DNA of 21,798 bases from Streptomyces griseus subsp. griseus (GCF_000720255.1 NZ_JOJE01000067.1:1-21798); one strand, 5' to 3'. Positions 1 through 7,295 are shown, counted from the first letter of the stretch. The notes: generated by a model not told the origin, from the sequence alone. Made by a program: numbers and translations.

Positions 1-323
1 CGGTTCAGCGCCTCGGTGACACCGGGGTACGGGCCCCAGGTGGGGATGCGGTCGTACACCGCCCGCGCCTCGTCCTCGCGGTACTCGAGACCGACCTTGT
101 GCAATGCGCGTTCCATGGAACGCGCGACGACCTGGTGGAACGGCTGGTACGCGCCCGTGCACTCGTCGATCCGGTACGCCTTGCAGATCCGCAGGAATTC
201 ATCGGCGACCTCGGCCGGCAGCCGGTCGCCCAGGACCTCACGCATCGTGTCGTTGATGCTGAACTTGATCAGCGTTCCGTTCATGTCGAACGTCACGAAC
301 TTGGGCTTGACATCGAATCCCAC
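1..323 (-). CDS. Haloacid dehalogenase type II-like hydrolase, N-terminal part (runs off the left edge)
   Basis: About 107 codons are visible. The start is a GTG at 323-321 with a strong GAGGAGG ribosome site five bases upstream (329-335 on the plus strand). The protein opens with a beta strand and the HAD nucleophile motif FDMNGTLI (Asp at about residue 13, Thr at about 17). The second Asp of HAD phosphatases is absent, as in L-2-haloacid dehalogenases. A helical cap region begins after it, and the text ends at a typical 'GPYPGV' segment that precedes HAD motif II. Family knowledge: such enzymes hydrolyse via an aspartyl ester in the cytoplasm. The real substrate may be a phosphate ester or a haloacid and cannot be told here. 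Its promoter carries two copies of an operator also found at the broken GntR gene and before the RidA gene. Confidence 0.85.
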   Translation of the reverse strand, partial: MGFDVKPKFVTFDMNGTLIKFSINDTMREVLGDRLPAEVADEFLRICKAYRIDECTGAYQPFHQVVARSMERALHKVGLEYREDEARAVYDRIPTWGPYPGVTEALN

Positions 324-362
324 AGGGTCCTCCTCGTGCGTAAGTGGAGTAGTTCGGCTACA

Positions 363-400
363 GGTCGATTGTCGACCATTTAGTTGGTCGATTGTCGACC
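363..400. promoter_or_regulatory. Two identical 15-bp operator palindromes (GGTCGATTGTCGACC)
   Basis: The sequence GGTCGATTGTCGACC occurs at 363-377 and again at 386-400, centre to centre 23 bp, so both lie on nearly the same face of the helix. Each is an inverted repeat GGTCGA/TCGACC around TTG. On the other strand each reads GTCGACAATCGAC, one base different from the 13-mer GTCGACAAACGAC found at 897-909 and 7216-7228. The form and position suit a GntR-family (FadR-type) repressor site. The likely partner is the regulator encoded by the broken gene at 945-1287. Confidence 0.65.
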
Positions 401-420
401 AGGCGGGTCTCGGCTGTCAA
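391..420 (-). promoter_or_regulatory. Predicted promoter of the haloacid dehalogenase-like gene
   Basis: On the minus strand a consensus -35 TTGACA (420-415) is followed after 18 bases by GACAAT (396-391), which matches four of six bases of the -10 consensus. One of the two operator palindromes covers the -10 box, so binding there would block RNA polymerase. This is inferred from sequence only. Confidence 0.5.
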
Positions 421-892
421 CCACATCGGAGGAGTGCCTCAGGCAGACCCGGCGCTGATCCGCTTCCAGAATGGATGAGGTGATCCGCCGGGTCGGGCGC
501 AATCGGCTCTCGGTCGAGGTCGCCTCCGAGTTCGTGCAGGCCGGCAGAGCGCCGGGCTCATAGCAGGCCGCGAGCAACGGCAATGTCACCGGTCAGCCAG
601 GCGCTCAGCTTCTGGCGTGAAACCTGGTACCGACTCGGCGAAGAAGAAGTGTTGTTGGCGTCCGGAGAGACGGAGATGCGCCCACAGCGCTTCCCCTTGG
701 TCGACTGCATTCCACTGCAGGTCCGCAAGCGCCGGTGTCGCCAGCCCGGCATCTGCCTGAGAGCTAACGGCCCTGCCCGAGGCACCGCCTGCCACCGCGA
801 CCCGCGATCCGGATAGGGCACCGCTGTGAGTATCAGTGAGCTCCGTGCCTGGCAGTCAACTTGAGGTGTGGATGCGGAAAAACCAGCAGAGG
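401..892. other. Gene-poor stretch between the dehalogenase promoter and the GntR remnant
   Basis: Nothing recognisable is encoded here. A 30-codon ORF (471-563, plus) and several overlapping frames on the minus strand between 560 and 860 show no family motif and no convincing ribosome site. Intact FadR-type regulators usually lie close to the gene they control, so this stretch may be inserted or scrambled DNA. Confidence 0.4.
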
Positions 893-909
893 TATAGTCG
901 ACAAACGAC
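893..909 (+). promoter_or_regulatory. -10 box and overlapping operator of the GntR remnant
   Basis: TATAGT (893-898) is a good -10 box. The 13-mer GTCGACAAACGAC (897-909) begins inside it. The same 13-mer recurs exactly at 7216-7228. The -35 region 17-18 bases upstream is weak. The layout suggests that the regulator controlled its own gene. Confidence 0.55.
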
Positions 910-944
910 CAGGCGGTCGGGTGCGAGCAGGGGAGTGTGACGGG

Positions 945-1287
945 GTGGACCACAAGTTCGAGTGGCAGGAGCAGCGGACGACGACGCCGGACGGTGTCTA
1001 CCGCACACTGCGTGCCGCCATCCTCGATGGAAGCGTCCCCCCTGGTGGCCAGCTGCGCGAGGCGCACATCGCCACAGATCTCGGGATCAGCCGGTCCCCG
1101 CTGCGCGAGGCGCTGACCAAGCTGGAGGAAGAAGGGCTCGCAACTGGTCGTCGAGCACGAGAGGTTGGCCACGGTCGCCCTGGAAGGCGACACCGACGCG
1201 TTCCGCCAGGAACTGGCCGCCCACTTTCCCATGGGGCTGGGAGCCCGGACGGCAGAACCGGGGGAACACCCGCCCCGGCACGCTTGA
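945..1287 (+). pseudogene. GntR (FCD-type) transcriptional regulator, internally deleted and frameshifted
   Basis: A GTG start at 945 follows AGGGGAG (929-935). The first frame encodes a complete winged helix-turn-helix, with 'VYRTLRAAILDG', 'LREAHIATDLGISRSPLREAL' split across the recognition region, and 'LEEEGL', up to about position 1138. From about 1144 a different frame gives 'LVVEHERLATVALEGDTDAF' followed by 'RQELAAHF', the typical last helices of an FCD domain, ending at the TGA at 1285-1287. About 110-130 residues of the ligand-binding domain are missing between the two pieces, and the frame changes at the junction. Such proteins normally have about 220 residues. The product therefore cannot sense its effector. 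A truncated DNA-binding protein might still be made. Confidence 0.8.
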
Positions 1288-1898
1288 GGCCATGCCGACG
1301 TGCGTGAAGCGTCAAAGCCCGCTCGCCACCATGACGTCACACGCCCATGCCGAAACGTGGAAGATCAAGCTCGCACTCTCCACACGATCTGTAGTGGATC
1401 TTGAGTGAGGGTTGCAGGTTGCCGACCGCCGGCACGGTGCGGCGGAAAAGGGGGCCACCTTGCATGCAAGGACCGATGCCGCAGCCGCTCAGGGTAGGGG
1501 CCCGCACGTGAGGCCGTACCCGCCCATCGGCAGCAAGGGAATGACCAACCCCCGCTGTGCGTCGTCTAGTTGCCTCCGCGTCATGGTCGCTGTTCTACCG
1601 GATCCGCCCGAAGACCGCGGCGTTCTTCCGGCCGTGAACGGGCCCATTGCGGCCACGCGACGCCGCTGCCAGGTTCGTCACCACGGGCCAGCAGGGCAAA
1701 TTCACGCTAGGTCACGGCCGCCGGCGAGGGTCCTGGAGCCGGCGGGCGTAACCCAGACGCCGATCAGTGCTATCGCCGTCTTCACGGCGACGGGCGCCAC
1801 GGCTGACGCCCGTGCCCTCAGCAGAAGTGTGGGCCGACCTGGCCTCTTCGTGGATTAGGTTCGGCGGGGCAAGGCTCGGCTGATGGGCAGGAGTTTGT
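1288..1898. other. Stretch of about 610 bases without a recognisable gene
   Basis: Reading both strands gives only open frames without motifs, including a 148-codon plus-strand frame (1412-1858) of arginine- and proline-rich low-quality text. It holds a 14-bp perfect palindrome, listed separately. It lies downstream of the convergent dehydratase gene and may be a decayed gene or old insertion. Confidence 0.4.
1457..1470. repeat. 14-bp perfect palindrome CCTTGCATGCAAGG
   Basis: CCTTGCATGCAAGG reads identically on both strands. It is not close to any supported gene start, so a role as operator is only possible, not shown. Confidence 0.3.
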
Positions 1899-2888
1899 CT
1901 ACGGGCAAGCGCCGGCAGGCGTGTTCCGCGGTACTTTCTCAGCATCTGCGACCAGGCCGCTCAGGAATGTGGGATCAATATTGCCTCCGGACACCACCGC
2001 CACCGCACGTCCTGCCGGCAGTTCGCGACGCCGGTGGAGGTACGCCGCTGTGGTGACCGCGCCGCTAGGCTCCGCTAGAAGCCGGGCCTCGACCGCGAGT
2101 CGTCTAGTGGCGTCCTGGATCTCGTCCTCGGTAACGGTCAAGATGTCGTGCACGTAGGCCTTCACATGTGGCCAGGCCATTTCGCCGAGACTGGCAGTGC
2201 GCAACCCATCGGCGATTGTTCGTGCCGTCTCCTCAGCAGCCCACGCCCGGAGTGCGCCGGTGTGAAGAGACTCCGCGGCGTCCGCGGCTAGCTCCGGCTC
2301 GACGCCGATCACTCGCGCGTTCGGCAGCAACGCCGCCGCGACGGCAGCGATCCCCGAGATCAATCCGCCGCCGGCCACTGGCACCAGGATTGTCGAGATG
2401 CCCGGGTCATCCGCGGCGATCTCCAGGCCGATGGTGCCCTGCCCGGCAATCACGTCCAGGTTCTCGAACGGCGGAATGAGAGTCTTGCCGGTCTGTCGTG
2501 AGAACTCCTCCGGTCGGCTGTAGGCCTCTTCGAGTGGAACCACCTCAACGGTTGCGCCCAAGGCTCTGGTGGCTTCGATCTTTCGTGCCGGAGCGTTGTC
2601 CGGAATGAAGATGTGCGCCGGGATTCCAAGAGCGCGGGCCACGTAGGCCACGGCTTGTGCGTGGTTGCCCGATGACAACGCGACGATGCCTCGTTGGCGG
2701 GCCTCCGGCGCAAGGCGGGTGATTGCCGTTGCGGCACCACGAATCTTGAAGCTGCCCACCGGTTGCAGGCTCTCCGGCTTTAGTGAAAGTCCCTGCCACG
2801 GCGACACGATCAGAGGTGTCCGGAGGGCGTACCCGCGGATCCGCTCCGCCGCGTCCTGGATGGATTCAAGGCTGACCAGCGCACTCAT
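1899..2888 (-). CDS. Threonine/serine dehydratase-like PLP enzyme (catabolic type, no ACT domain)
   Basis: The 329-residue protein is a fold-type II PLP enzyme. The PLP lysine is K48 in 'GSFKIRGA', the substrate loop is 'SSGNHAQ' (72-78), the phosphate-binding glycine loop is 'AGGGLISG' (172-179), and the C-terminal 'SGGNID' (300-305) contacts the pyridine nitrogen. The length and absence of an ACT domain match catabolic threonine dehydratase, serine racemase and threo-3-hydroxyaspartate ammonia-lyase, not biosynthetic IlvA. It would deaminate a beta-hydroxy amino acid to a 2-oxo acid and ammonia through an enamine/imine. The ATG at 2888 follows GAGGAG with good spacing. The gene lies on the same strand as the GntR gene upstream. 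The exact substrate is not decided by sequence; EutB-like and BhcB-like roles are also possible. Confidence 0.85.
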   Translation of the reverse strand: MSALVSLESIQDAAERIRGYALRTPLIVSPWQGLSLKPESLQPVGSFKIRGAATAITRLAPEARQRGIVALSSGNHAQAVAYVARALGIPAHIFIPDNAPARKIEATRALGATVEVVPLEEAYSRPEEFSRQTGKTLIPPFENLDVIAGQGTIGLEIAADDPGISTILVPVAGGGLISGIAAVAAALLPNARVIGVEPELAADAAESLHTGALRAWAAEETARTIADGLRTASLGEMAWPHVKAYVHDILTVTEDEIQDATRRLAVEARLLAEPSGAVTTAAYLHRRRELPAGRAVAVVSGGNIDPTFLSGLVADAEKVPRNTPAGACP

Positions 2889-2903
2889 GGAACTCCTCGT
2901 GGC

Positions 2904-3077
2904 TCACTTCTGGAAGCAAGGCAGGCCGGCCGAAACGGGCACGTGGGTGGTGGGCACCTCGATCCCCGCGGCCCGCACGACCGTGAGATCGGCTGCGTCG
3001 GGGCCGATCCCGTCGCCGGCAGCGCCGGGGACTCCGCCGGGGCCTACGGTTCGGGCGGCTCCGGCGGGGCCCGACAT
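2904..3077 (-). CDS. Possible 57-residue hypothetical protein
   Basis: A small frame lies between the GntR gene and the dehydratase gene. It starts with ATG at 3077 and stops 15 bases before the dehydratase ATG, leaving just enough room for the dehydratase ribosome site. About 48 of 57 codons end in G or C, which fits coding sequence in this organism, although non-coding DNA here is also GC-rich. No ribosome site precedes the ATG, and the frame stays open upstream toward the GntR stop. It is rich in Gly, Ala and Pro and matches no family I know. It may be a gene remnant or chance. Confidence 0.25.
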   Translation of the reverse strand: MSGPAGAARTVGPGGVPGAAGDGIGPDAADLTVVRAAGIEVPTTHVPVSAGLPCFQK

Positions 3078-3118
3078 GGCACCGGGACAGATGGACAGCG
3101 CGACAGCAGTGCCGGCAG

Positions 3119-3787
3119 CTACTCGAATGCCGAGCGGAGGCGCTTTTGCGAGCGACGGAGATGAGCGCGCATCGCGGCCGCCGCCCGCCGTGGATCGCGG
3201 CGCTCGATAGCCGAAACGATCTCCTCGTGCTCGTCGAGTGCGTCGTGGGTGACAGCACGGTCGACGTACAGGCGAAACAGGTGGACGTGGGCATTGAGCC
3301 GGGAGACCGCGTCGCGCAGCGCTTCGTTGCGAGAGGCCTCGGCAATGGCTGAGTGCAGCTCGGCGTCGTGCCGCGCAAACGTGCCGTAGGGCACCACACC
3401 GTTGCGAGAAGCCTCGTAGGTCATCTCACTCTGGGTGCTGCGCATCTCCGCGAGCGTCTCCGGCGCGGGCTTCTCGGCCGCTAGCCGGGCCGCTTGCGGC
3501 TCGAGTAGCACACGGACTGCGAAGAGGTCATCGAACTGCCTGCGTGTCATCAACTCGCCGGCTCGGTAGCCGACAAGGTGGGTACGCGTGACCAGGCCCT
3601 CGGCCTCCAGAGTGGCCAGCGCTTGGCGCACCGGCGTCTGCGACACCCCCAGTTTGCGGGCGATTTCGTCGACCGCCATCCGGGCACCGGGCGGGATCTC
3701 CTGGGAGATCAACATGCCGAAGATCAGGTGGTACACCTCGGTGACCATCGGTCCCTTCCTGGGGCCGTTCGCCGGTTGACTCGTCAA
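3119..3787 (-). CDS. GntR-family regulator, FadR/FCD type
   Basis: The 222-residue protein has an N-terminal winged helix-turn-helix (about residues 17-80, with 'DEIARKLGVSQTPVRQAL' and 'LEAEGLV') and an all-helical FCD effector domain. The FCD domain contains 'FARHDAELHSAIAEAS' and later 'HEEIVSAI' with 'MRAHL', matching the Asp/His metal- and ligand-binding pattern of the family. The chosen start is a TTG at 3787 preceded by AGGAG about nine bases away; a shorter start at the internal Met-14 is possible. It is transcribed away from the Ldh2/alcohol dehydrogenase operon. Its predicted promoter contains a palindrome between -35 and -10, so it probably represses itself and the divergent operon until a carboxylate-like effector binds. 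Confidence 0.9.
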   Translation of the reverse strand: MTSQPANGPRKGPMVTEVYHLIFGMLISQEIPPGARMAVDEIARKLGVSQTPVRQALATLEAEGLVTRTHLVGYRAGELMTRRQFDDLFAVRVLLEPQAARLAAEKPAPETLAEMRSTQSEMTYEASRNGVVPYGTFARHDAELHSAIAEASRNEALRDAVSRLNAHVHLFRLYVDRAVTHDALDEHEEIVSAIERRDPRRAAAAMRAHLRRSQKRLRSAFE

Positions 3788-3826
3788 CGCGGAACACTCC
3801 TGTCATCGGTTGATGTACTGGGCATC

Positions 3827-3855
3827 ACTATGACATCCGATCGGATCCGACTCAA
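3827..3855 (-). promoter_or_regulatory. Predicted promoter of the intact GntR gene
   Basis: On the minus strand TTGAGT (3855-3850) and CATAGT (3832-3827) are separated by exactly 17 bases, and each matches four of six consensus bases. The first of three ATCCGATCGGAT palindromes (3835-3846) fills the spacer. Repressor bound there would cover the promoter, which suggests autorepression. Confidence 0.5.
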
Positions 3856-3892
3856 GATCCGATCGGATCTCTTCTTGAATCCGATCGGATCT
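3835..3892. promoter_or_regulatory. Triple operator: three ATCCGATCGGAT palindromes 22 bp apart
   Basis: The perfect 12-bp palindrome ATCCGATCGGAT occurs at 3835-3846, 3857-3868 and 3879-3890. The middle copy extends to the 16-bp AGATCCGATCGGATCT (3855-3870). Centre-to-centre spacing is exactly 22 bp twice, about two helical turns, so all three sites face the same side. The array lies in the 161-bp gap between the divergent GntR (3787) and Ldh2 (3949) genes. The obvious ligand is that GntR protein, probably as cooperating dimers; this is inference. Confidence 0.75.
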
Positions 3893-3948
3893 ACTGTCAG
3901 TCTCTGTGCAGTCATCCCCAGGCAGACGCATGATGGAGGACCGCCCCC

Positions 3949-4977
3949 GTGAGCACCCCGAACCCGCTTGGACAGCCGTTGGAGAAGCAGGTTCGCCTGC
4001 CCGTGGCCGAGCTTCGCGAGTTGGCCGAGCGCGCGCTTCGATCCGTCGGCGTACCCGCGAAGGGGGCGCGGTGGCAGGCAGACCTACTGATCGACGCCGA
4101 GCTCAAAGGCCAGCCGTCGCACGGACTGCTCCGGCTTCCGCGGCTCGTGCGCCGAATCCGGGCCGACGTCGCCGACCCGGAGACCACCGGGACCCACACG
4201 TGGATGGGACGGGCCCTCCTACGGGTCGAGGGCGGACAGGGGCTCGGACCCGTCGTGGCCCGGACCGCCCTCGACGTCGTGCAGGAGCGTGTCCACGAGA
4301 CCGGCATCGCCGCCGCGTCGATCGCCTCCGCAAACCATCTCGGCATGTTGGCCTGGTACGCAGAGCATGTCGCGAAGCACGGGCTCGTGTGCCTGGCCGT
4401 GACCACCAGCGAAGCCCTGGTCCACCCTTACGGCGGGCGGCGGGCGCTGATCGGGACCAACCCGATCGCGGTCGGCGTCCCCGCCGAGCCCGAGCCGTTC
4501 GTGCTTGACATGGCCACCAGCCAGATCTCCATGGGAAAAATCCACGCCCATGCTCTGCGCGAGGAGCCCCTGGAGCCAGGGTGGGCGCTGGATGCCGACG
4601 GGGAGCCGACCGTCGATCCGGTGCGCGCGAAGGAGGGGGCGCTCGCCCCGTTCGGCGGGGCAAAGGGATACGGGCTGGGCCTCGCGATCGAGCTCATGGT
4701 GGCCTCGCTGACCGGCACCGCACTCGGGACGGGAATCACCGGCACGCTCGACTCGGTGCACCCCGCGACCAAGGGCGACCTCTTCGTGCTGCTGCGACCG
4801 GCTGTAGTTCCCGGCCACCTCACTGACTACCTCACCGCGATCCGCGACAGCGGACCCGACCGCGCCGTCCTCGTCCCAGGCGACCGGGCCCGCGAGCGCC
4901 GTTCGCGCGCACTCGCCAACGGCGTCGAACTGCCGGCTGCACTCGTGGCCGAGCTGCGCGCGCTCGACCATGCATGA
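3949..4977 (+). CDS. Malate/L-lactate dehydrogenase family (Ldh2) NAD(P)-dependent oxidoreductase
   Basis: The 342-residue protein has the marks of the Ldh2 family: 'SHGLLRLPR' near residues 57-65, 'ASANHLGMLAWYAE' (127-139, with the family His at 130), 'GTNPIAVGVP' (169-178), 'DMATS' (187-191) and 'GGAKGYGLGLAIE' (236-248). Members reduce or oxidise 2-oxo/2-hydroxy acids (malate, sulfolactate, ureidoglycolate) or cyclic imino acids (piperideine-2-carboxylate). The substrate here is open. The start is GTG at 3949 with GGAGGA eight bases upstream. The stop overlaps an ATG in the following dehydrogenase reading frame, so the two are one operon. Control by the three palindromes upstream is likely. 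Confidence 0.88.
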   Translation: MSTPNPLGQPLEKQVRLPVAELRELAERALRSVGVPAKGARWQADLLIDAELKGQPSHGLLRLPRLVRRIRADVADPETTGTHTWMGRALLRVEGGQGLGPVVARTALDVVQERVHETGIAAASIASANHLGMLAWYAEHVAKHGLVCLAVTTSEALVHPYGGRRALIGTNPIAVGVPAEPEPFVLDMATSQISMGKIHAHALREEPLEPGWALDADGEPTVDPVRAKEGALAPFGGAKGYGLGLAIELMVASLTGTALGTGITGTLDSVHPATKGDLFVLLRPAVVPGHLTDYLTAIRDSGPDRAVLVPGDRARERRSRALANGVELPAALVAELRALDHA

Positions 4978-5006
4978 CGGACACACCCCCCAACGGAAGG
5001 AAACCA

Positions 5007-6248
5007 ATGTCCCCAAGTAGCTCGGCCGGCATTGCTCCCACGTCCTCCTTCGGGCTGCTCCGCCAACCCCGCGAGGTGCTCTACGGAGCCGGCCAGCGGG
5101 CCGCCCTGGCTCCCATGGTCCTCGCTTTGGGCAACCAGGTGGTGCTCGTGACCGATGAGCGCATGGCCGGCGACCCGTTCTTCAACGACGTCGTCGTCGC
5201 CTTGCGGCGCAGCGGTGCCAGGGTCACCGTGTTCGACCAGGTCACGCCGGATCTGCCGATCGGTGACGTCGACGCCGCAGTGGCCCACGTCCGTGGCTCG
5301 GAAGCCTTCGACCCCGAGGTCGTGGTGGGGATCGGCGGTGGGAGCTGCATCGACCTCGCCAAGGTGCTGGCCCTGGTGCTTCGGCACGGCGGCTCGCCGC
5401 GGGACTACTACGGCGAGTTCGCCGTACCGGGTCCCACGATCCCCGTCGTCGCGGTCCCGACCACCGCCGGCACCGGGTCCGAGGTCACTCCCGTCGCGGT
5501 GCTAAGCGACCCGGAGGCGGTGATGAAGGTCGGCATCTCATCGCCACACCTGATTCCGCACACCGCCGTCATCGACCCGGTGCTGACAGGCAGTTGCCCC
5601 AGCGGCCTCTCCGCGGCCTCGGGCGCCGATGCCCTCAGCCACCTCGTGGAATCGTTCACCGCGATCCGGCACGAGCCCACCTCCGAGCTGTACCGGGAGC
5701 GTGTTTTCGTCGGCAAAGGCGCCCTGACCGATGCCTACGCCCGTTACGGACTCGAGCTCGTCGGCCGCAGTCTGCAGACCTGCGTGCACACCGGCGGCGA
5801 GGGCCCGCACCGCGACGACATGGCCATGGCGGCGCTGTGTGGCGGGTTCGCGCTCGGCACAGCCGGCACTGCCGTCGCGCACGCCTTCCAGTACCCCATC
5901 GGCGCCCTCACCCACACCGCGCACGGAGTCGGGGTCGGCTGTCTGTTGCCGTACGCCATGGCTTTCAACGCCGAGGCGCGCCCGGAGGAGACCTCCGAAA
6001 TCGGCCGCTTGCTCGGTGCCGGGGAGAACGTGACCCCTCAGGGCGCCGTACGGGCCGTCGCCGACCTGCTCTCCGACATCGGGATCCCTGCCACCCTCGC
6101 CGACCTCGGTGTCACCCAGGACCAACTCGACGAGATCGCTGAGAACGGTCTGAGAGCTCGTCGGCTGGTGCAGAACAACCCGGTGCCCCTCGGCGCCGTG
6201 GAGGCGCGCGAACTGGTCGAACTTGCCTTCACCGGAAAGCTTCCCTGA
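5007..6248 (+). CDS. Iron-containing alcohol dehydrogenase (group III)
   Basis: The 413-residue protein has the nucleotide-binding 'GIGGGSCIDLAK' near residue 110, 'TTAGTGSEVTP' near 152, and the metal region 'GADALSHLVESF' near 206 followed by 'HAFQYPIGALTHTAHG' near 290-305. These supply the Asp and three His ligands usual for the family. It would interconvert an alcohol and an aldehyde or ketone with NAD(P); maleylacetate reductase-like activity cannot be excluded. I place the start at ATG 5007 because GGAAGGA sits five bases before it. An in-frame ATG at 4974 that overlaps the Ldh2 stop would add 11 residues of low-complexity sequence. The gene is co-transcribed with the Ldh2 gene and followed 47 bases later by the start of a truncated third gene. 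Confidence 0.88.
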   Translation: MSPSSSAGIAPTSSFGLLRQPREVLYGAGQRAALAPMVLALGNQVVLVTDERMAGDPFFNDVVVALRRSGARVTVFDQVTPDLPIGDVDAAVAHVRGSEAFDPEVVVGIGGGSCIDLAKVLALVLRHGGSPRDYYGEFAVPGPTIPVVAVPTTAGTGSEVTPVAVLSDPEAVMKVGISSPHLIPHTAVIDPVLTGSCPSGLSAASGADALSHLVESFTAIRHEPTSELYRERVFVGKGALTDAYARYGLELVGRSLQTCVHTGGEGPHRDDMAMAALCGGFALGTAGTAVAHAFQYPIGALTHTAHGVGVGCLLPYAMAFNAEARPEETSEIGRLLGAGENVTPQGAVRAVADLLSDIGIPATLADLGVTQDQLDEIAENGLRARRLVQNNPVPLGAVEARELVELAFTGKLP

Positions 6249-6295
6249 CCCTTTGCCGTCGTAGCCGCTACCACCTACCCGAAACGGAGAAGCCC

Positions 6296-6361
6296 ATGAC
6301 CGAAGTTCTAGTACTCCAGCAACACTTTGACGTTTTCCCTGTTCAGGGACGGTTTGGGTGA
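6296..6361 (+). pseudogene. Start of a third operon gene, cut off by IS701-type DNA
   Basis: An ATG at 6296 with GGAGA six bases upstream opens a frame beginning MTEVLVLQ, as a normal gene after the alcohol dehydrogenase would. After about eight codons the sequence turns into text adjoining the IS701-type remnant, and a TGA appears at 6359-6361. The identity of the lost gene cannot be told. The exact insertion point is uncertain, since no matching inverted repeat was found at the far side. Confidence 0.5.
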
Positions 6362-7180
6362 GTGTAGTGGGCTGATTGCTGGCCCGTGTTCTCTTTCCCG
6401 GGCCGCCCCTCGATCGTGTGCAGCCGCTGCTGATAGTGACAGCGGCGAGCGACGGCTTGGCGCCGTCGGTGCCAGTGAGACCATCTCAGCGTGCGCGTGC
6501 TGATCAGGGACGAGCCAACGGCAGTGGGTGAGGGGACAGTTGCCAGGAGCCGCCGAACTTCTGTCACGGTGAGGGGCGCGAGGCAGGAGCCGTTTCTGCT
6601 GCCCCTTTTGCCGCGGCGACGGCAGCTATGACGGCCAGGAAGGCATGCGCCAGCATGGCCAGGGTGATGTGCCGCATCCAGCCGGTGTAGCGGCGGACTT
6701 CGTACTGGTCGAGGCCGCACTCGTTCTTCGCGGCCTGGAAGGCTTCCTCAATGGCCCAACGCATCCCCGCGACACGGACCAAGTGCTCGACCGTGGTGCC
6801 CAGCGGCGCGTAGGCGAGGTAGTAGGCGATCTCCTCGGGCTTGCCGATGCTGCGGAGGGCCAGCGCCCACCGCTGGTGGGTGGGCATCTCGCCGTCGAAG
6901 TCCTCGATGGACGTGATATGCAGGGCCGCCCAGTGATAGACGCGCGGGCCCTTCGCGCCTTCCCCGCACGAACGTCGCTCCCATGCTTCGTTGGGGGGCG
7001 TCCGAAGTGCGGCACCTGCTGGGACTTGGGGACCGCGAGGACATATCCCAGGCCGGTCTCCTCCAGCATGCGTGCCGAAGCGGATAGAACCGGTGAGCCA
7101 GGTCCAAGGCGTCGACCGTCGCTTCCAGCAGCGGCAGGCGCATCCGCACCTGGTGTTCCGAGGACGAACTCGAGACCGAC
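6343..7180 (-). pseudogene. IS701-family transposase remnant (N-terminus lost, frameshifts)
   Basis: On the minus strand, reading towards 6343, the pieces are 'MLEETGLGYVLAVPKSQQV', then 'PNEAWERRSCGEGAKGPRVY', 'LVRVAGMRWAIEEAFQAAKN', 'ECGLDQYEVRRYTGWMRHIT' and 'LAMLAHAFLAV'. After a one-base frame change near 6570 they continue as 'LTVTEVRRLLA' and 'SHWHRRRQAVARRCHY'. This is the characteristic C-terminal half of IS701-type transposases, including the catalytic Glu in 'WAIEEAFQAAKNE'. At least two frameshifts (near 7010-7070 and near 6570) and loss of the N-terminal half make it inactive. It separates the alcohol dehydrogenase operon from the RidA operon and probably removed genes between them. 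Confidence 0.85.
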
Positions 7181-7187
7181 GTGTGTA

Positions 7188-7228
7188 TTGACAGTGCTCG
7201 ACGGCCAACCATATCGTCGACAAACGAC
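7188..7228 (+). promoter_or_regulatory. Predicted promoter and operator of the RidA operon
   Basis: A consensus -35 TTGACA (7188-7193) is followed after 18 bases by TATCGT (7212-7217). The operator 13-mer GTCGACAAACGAC (7216-7228) starts at the end of the -10 box and covers the likely transcription start. It is identical to the site at 897-909 and one base off the sites at 363-400. The 65-base leader then contains a small hairpin (GGTGGC/GCCACC, 7234-7253) before the first ribosome site. Confidence 0.55.
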
Positions 7229-7295
7229 AATACGGTGGCGGTTTTAAGCCACCATAAGGCGCTTTGTCGCCCCTGTTACTCGAGAGGAGAGCCGA

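Noticed and set aside
471..563. A 30-codon plus-strand ORF before the GntR remnant
   Set aside because: No ribosome site, family or neighbour supports it; chance ORFs of this size are frequent.
1899..2888. Naming the dehydratase IlvA, EutB or BhcB
   Set aside because: No ACT domain argues against IlvA, and partner genes that define ectoine (EutD/EutE) or hydroxyaspartate (iminosuccinate reductase) pathways are not in the window.
3835..3892. CRISPR-like array suggested by regularly spaced repeats
   Set aside because: The repeats are only 12-16 bp palindromes with 6-10 bp between them, placed between divergent promoters; this is an operator array.
4974..5006. Earlier ATG start of the iron alcohol dehydrogenase overlapping the Ldh2 stop
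   Set aside because: It lacks a good ribosome site, whereas ATG 5007 has GGAAGGA at proper distance; the overlap start remains possible.
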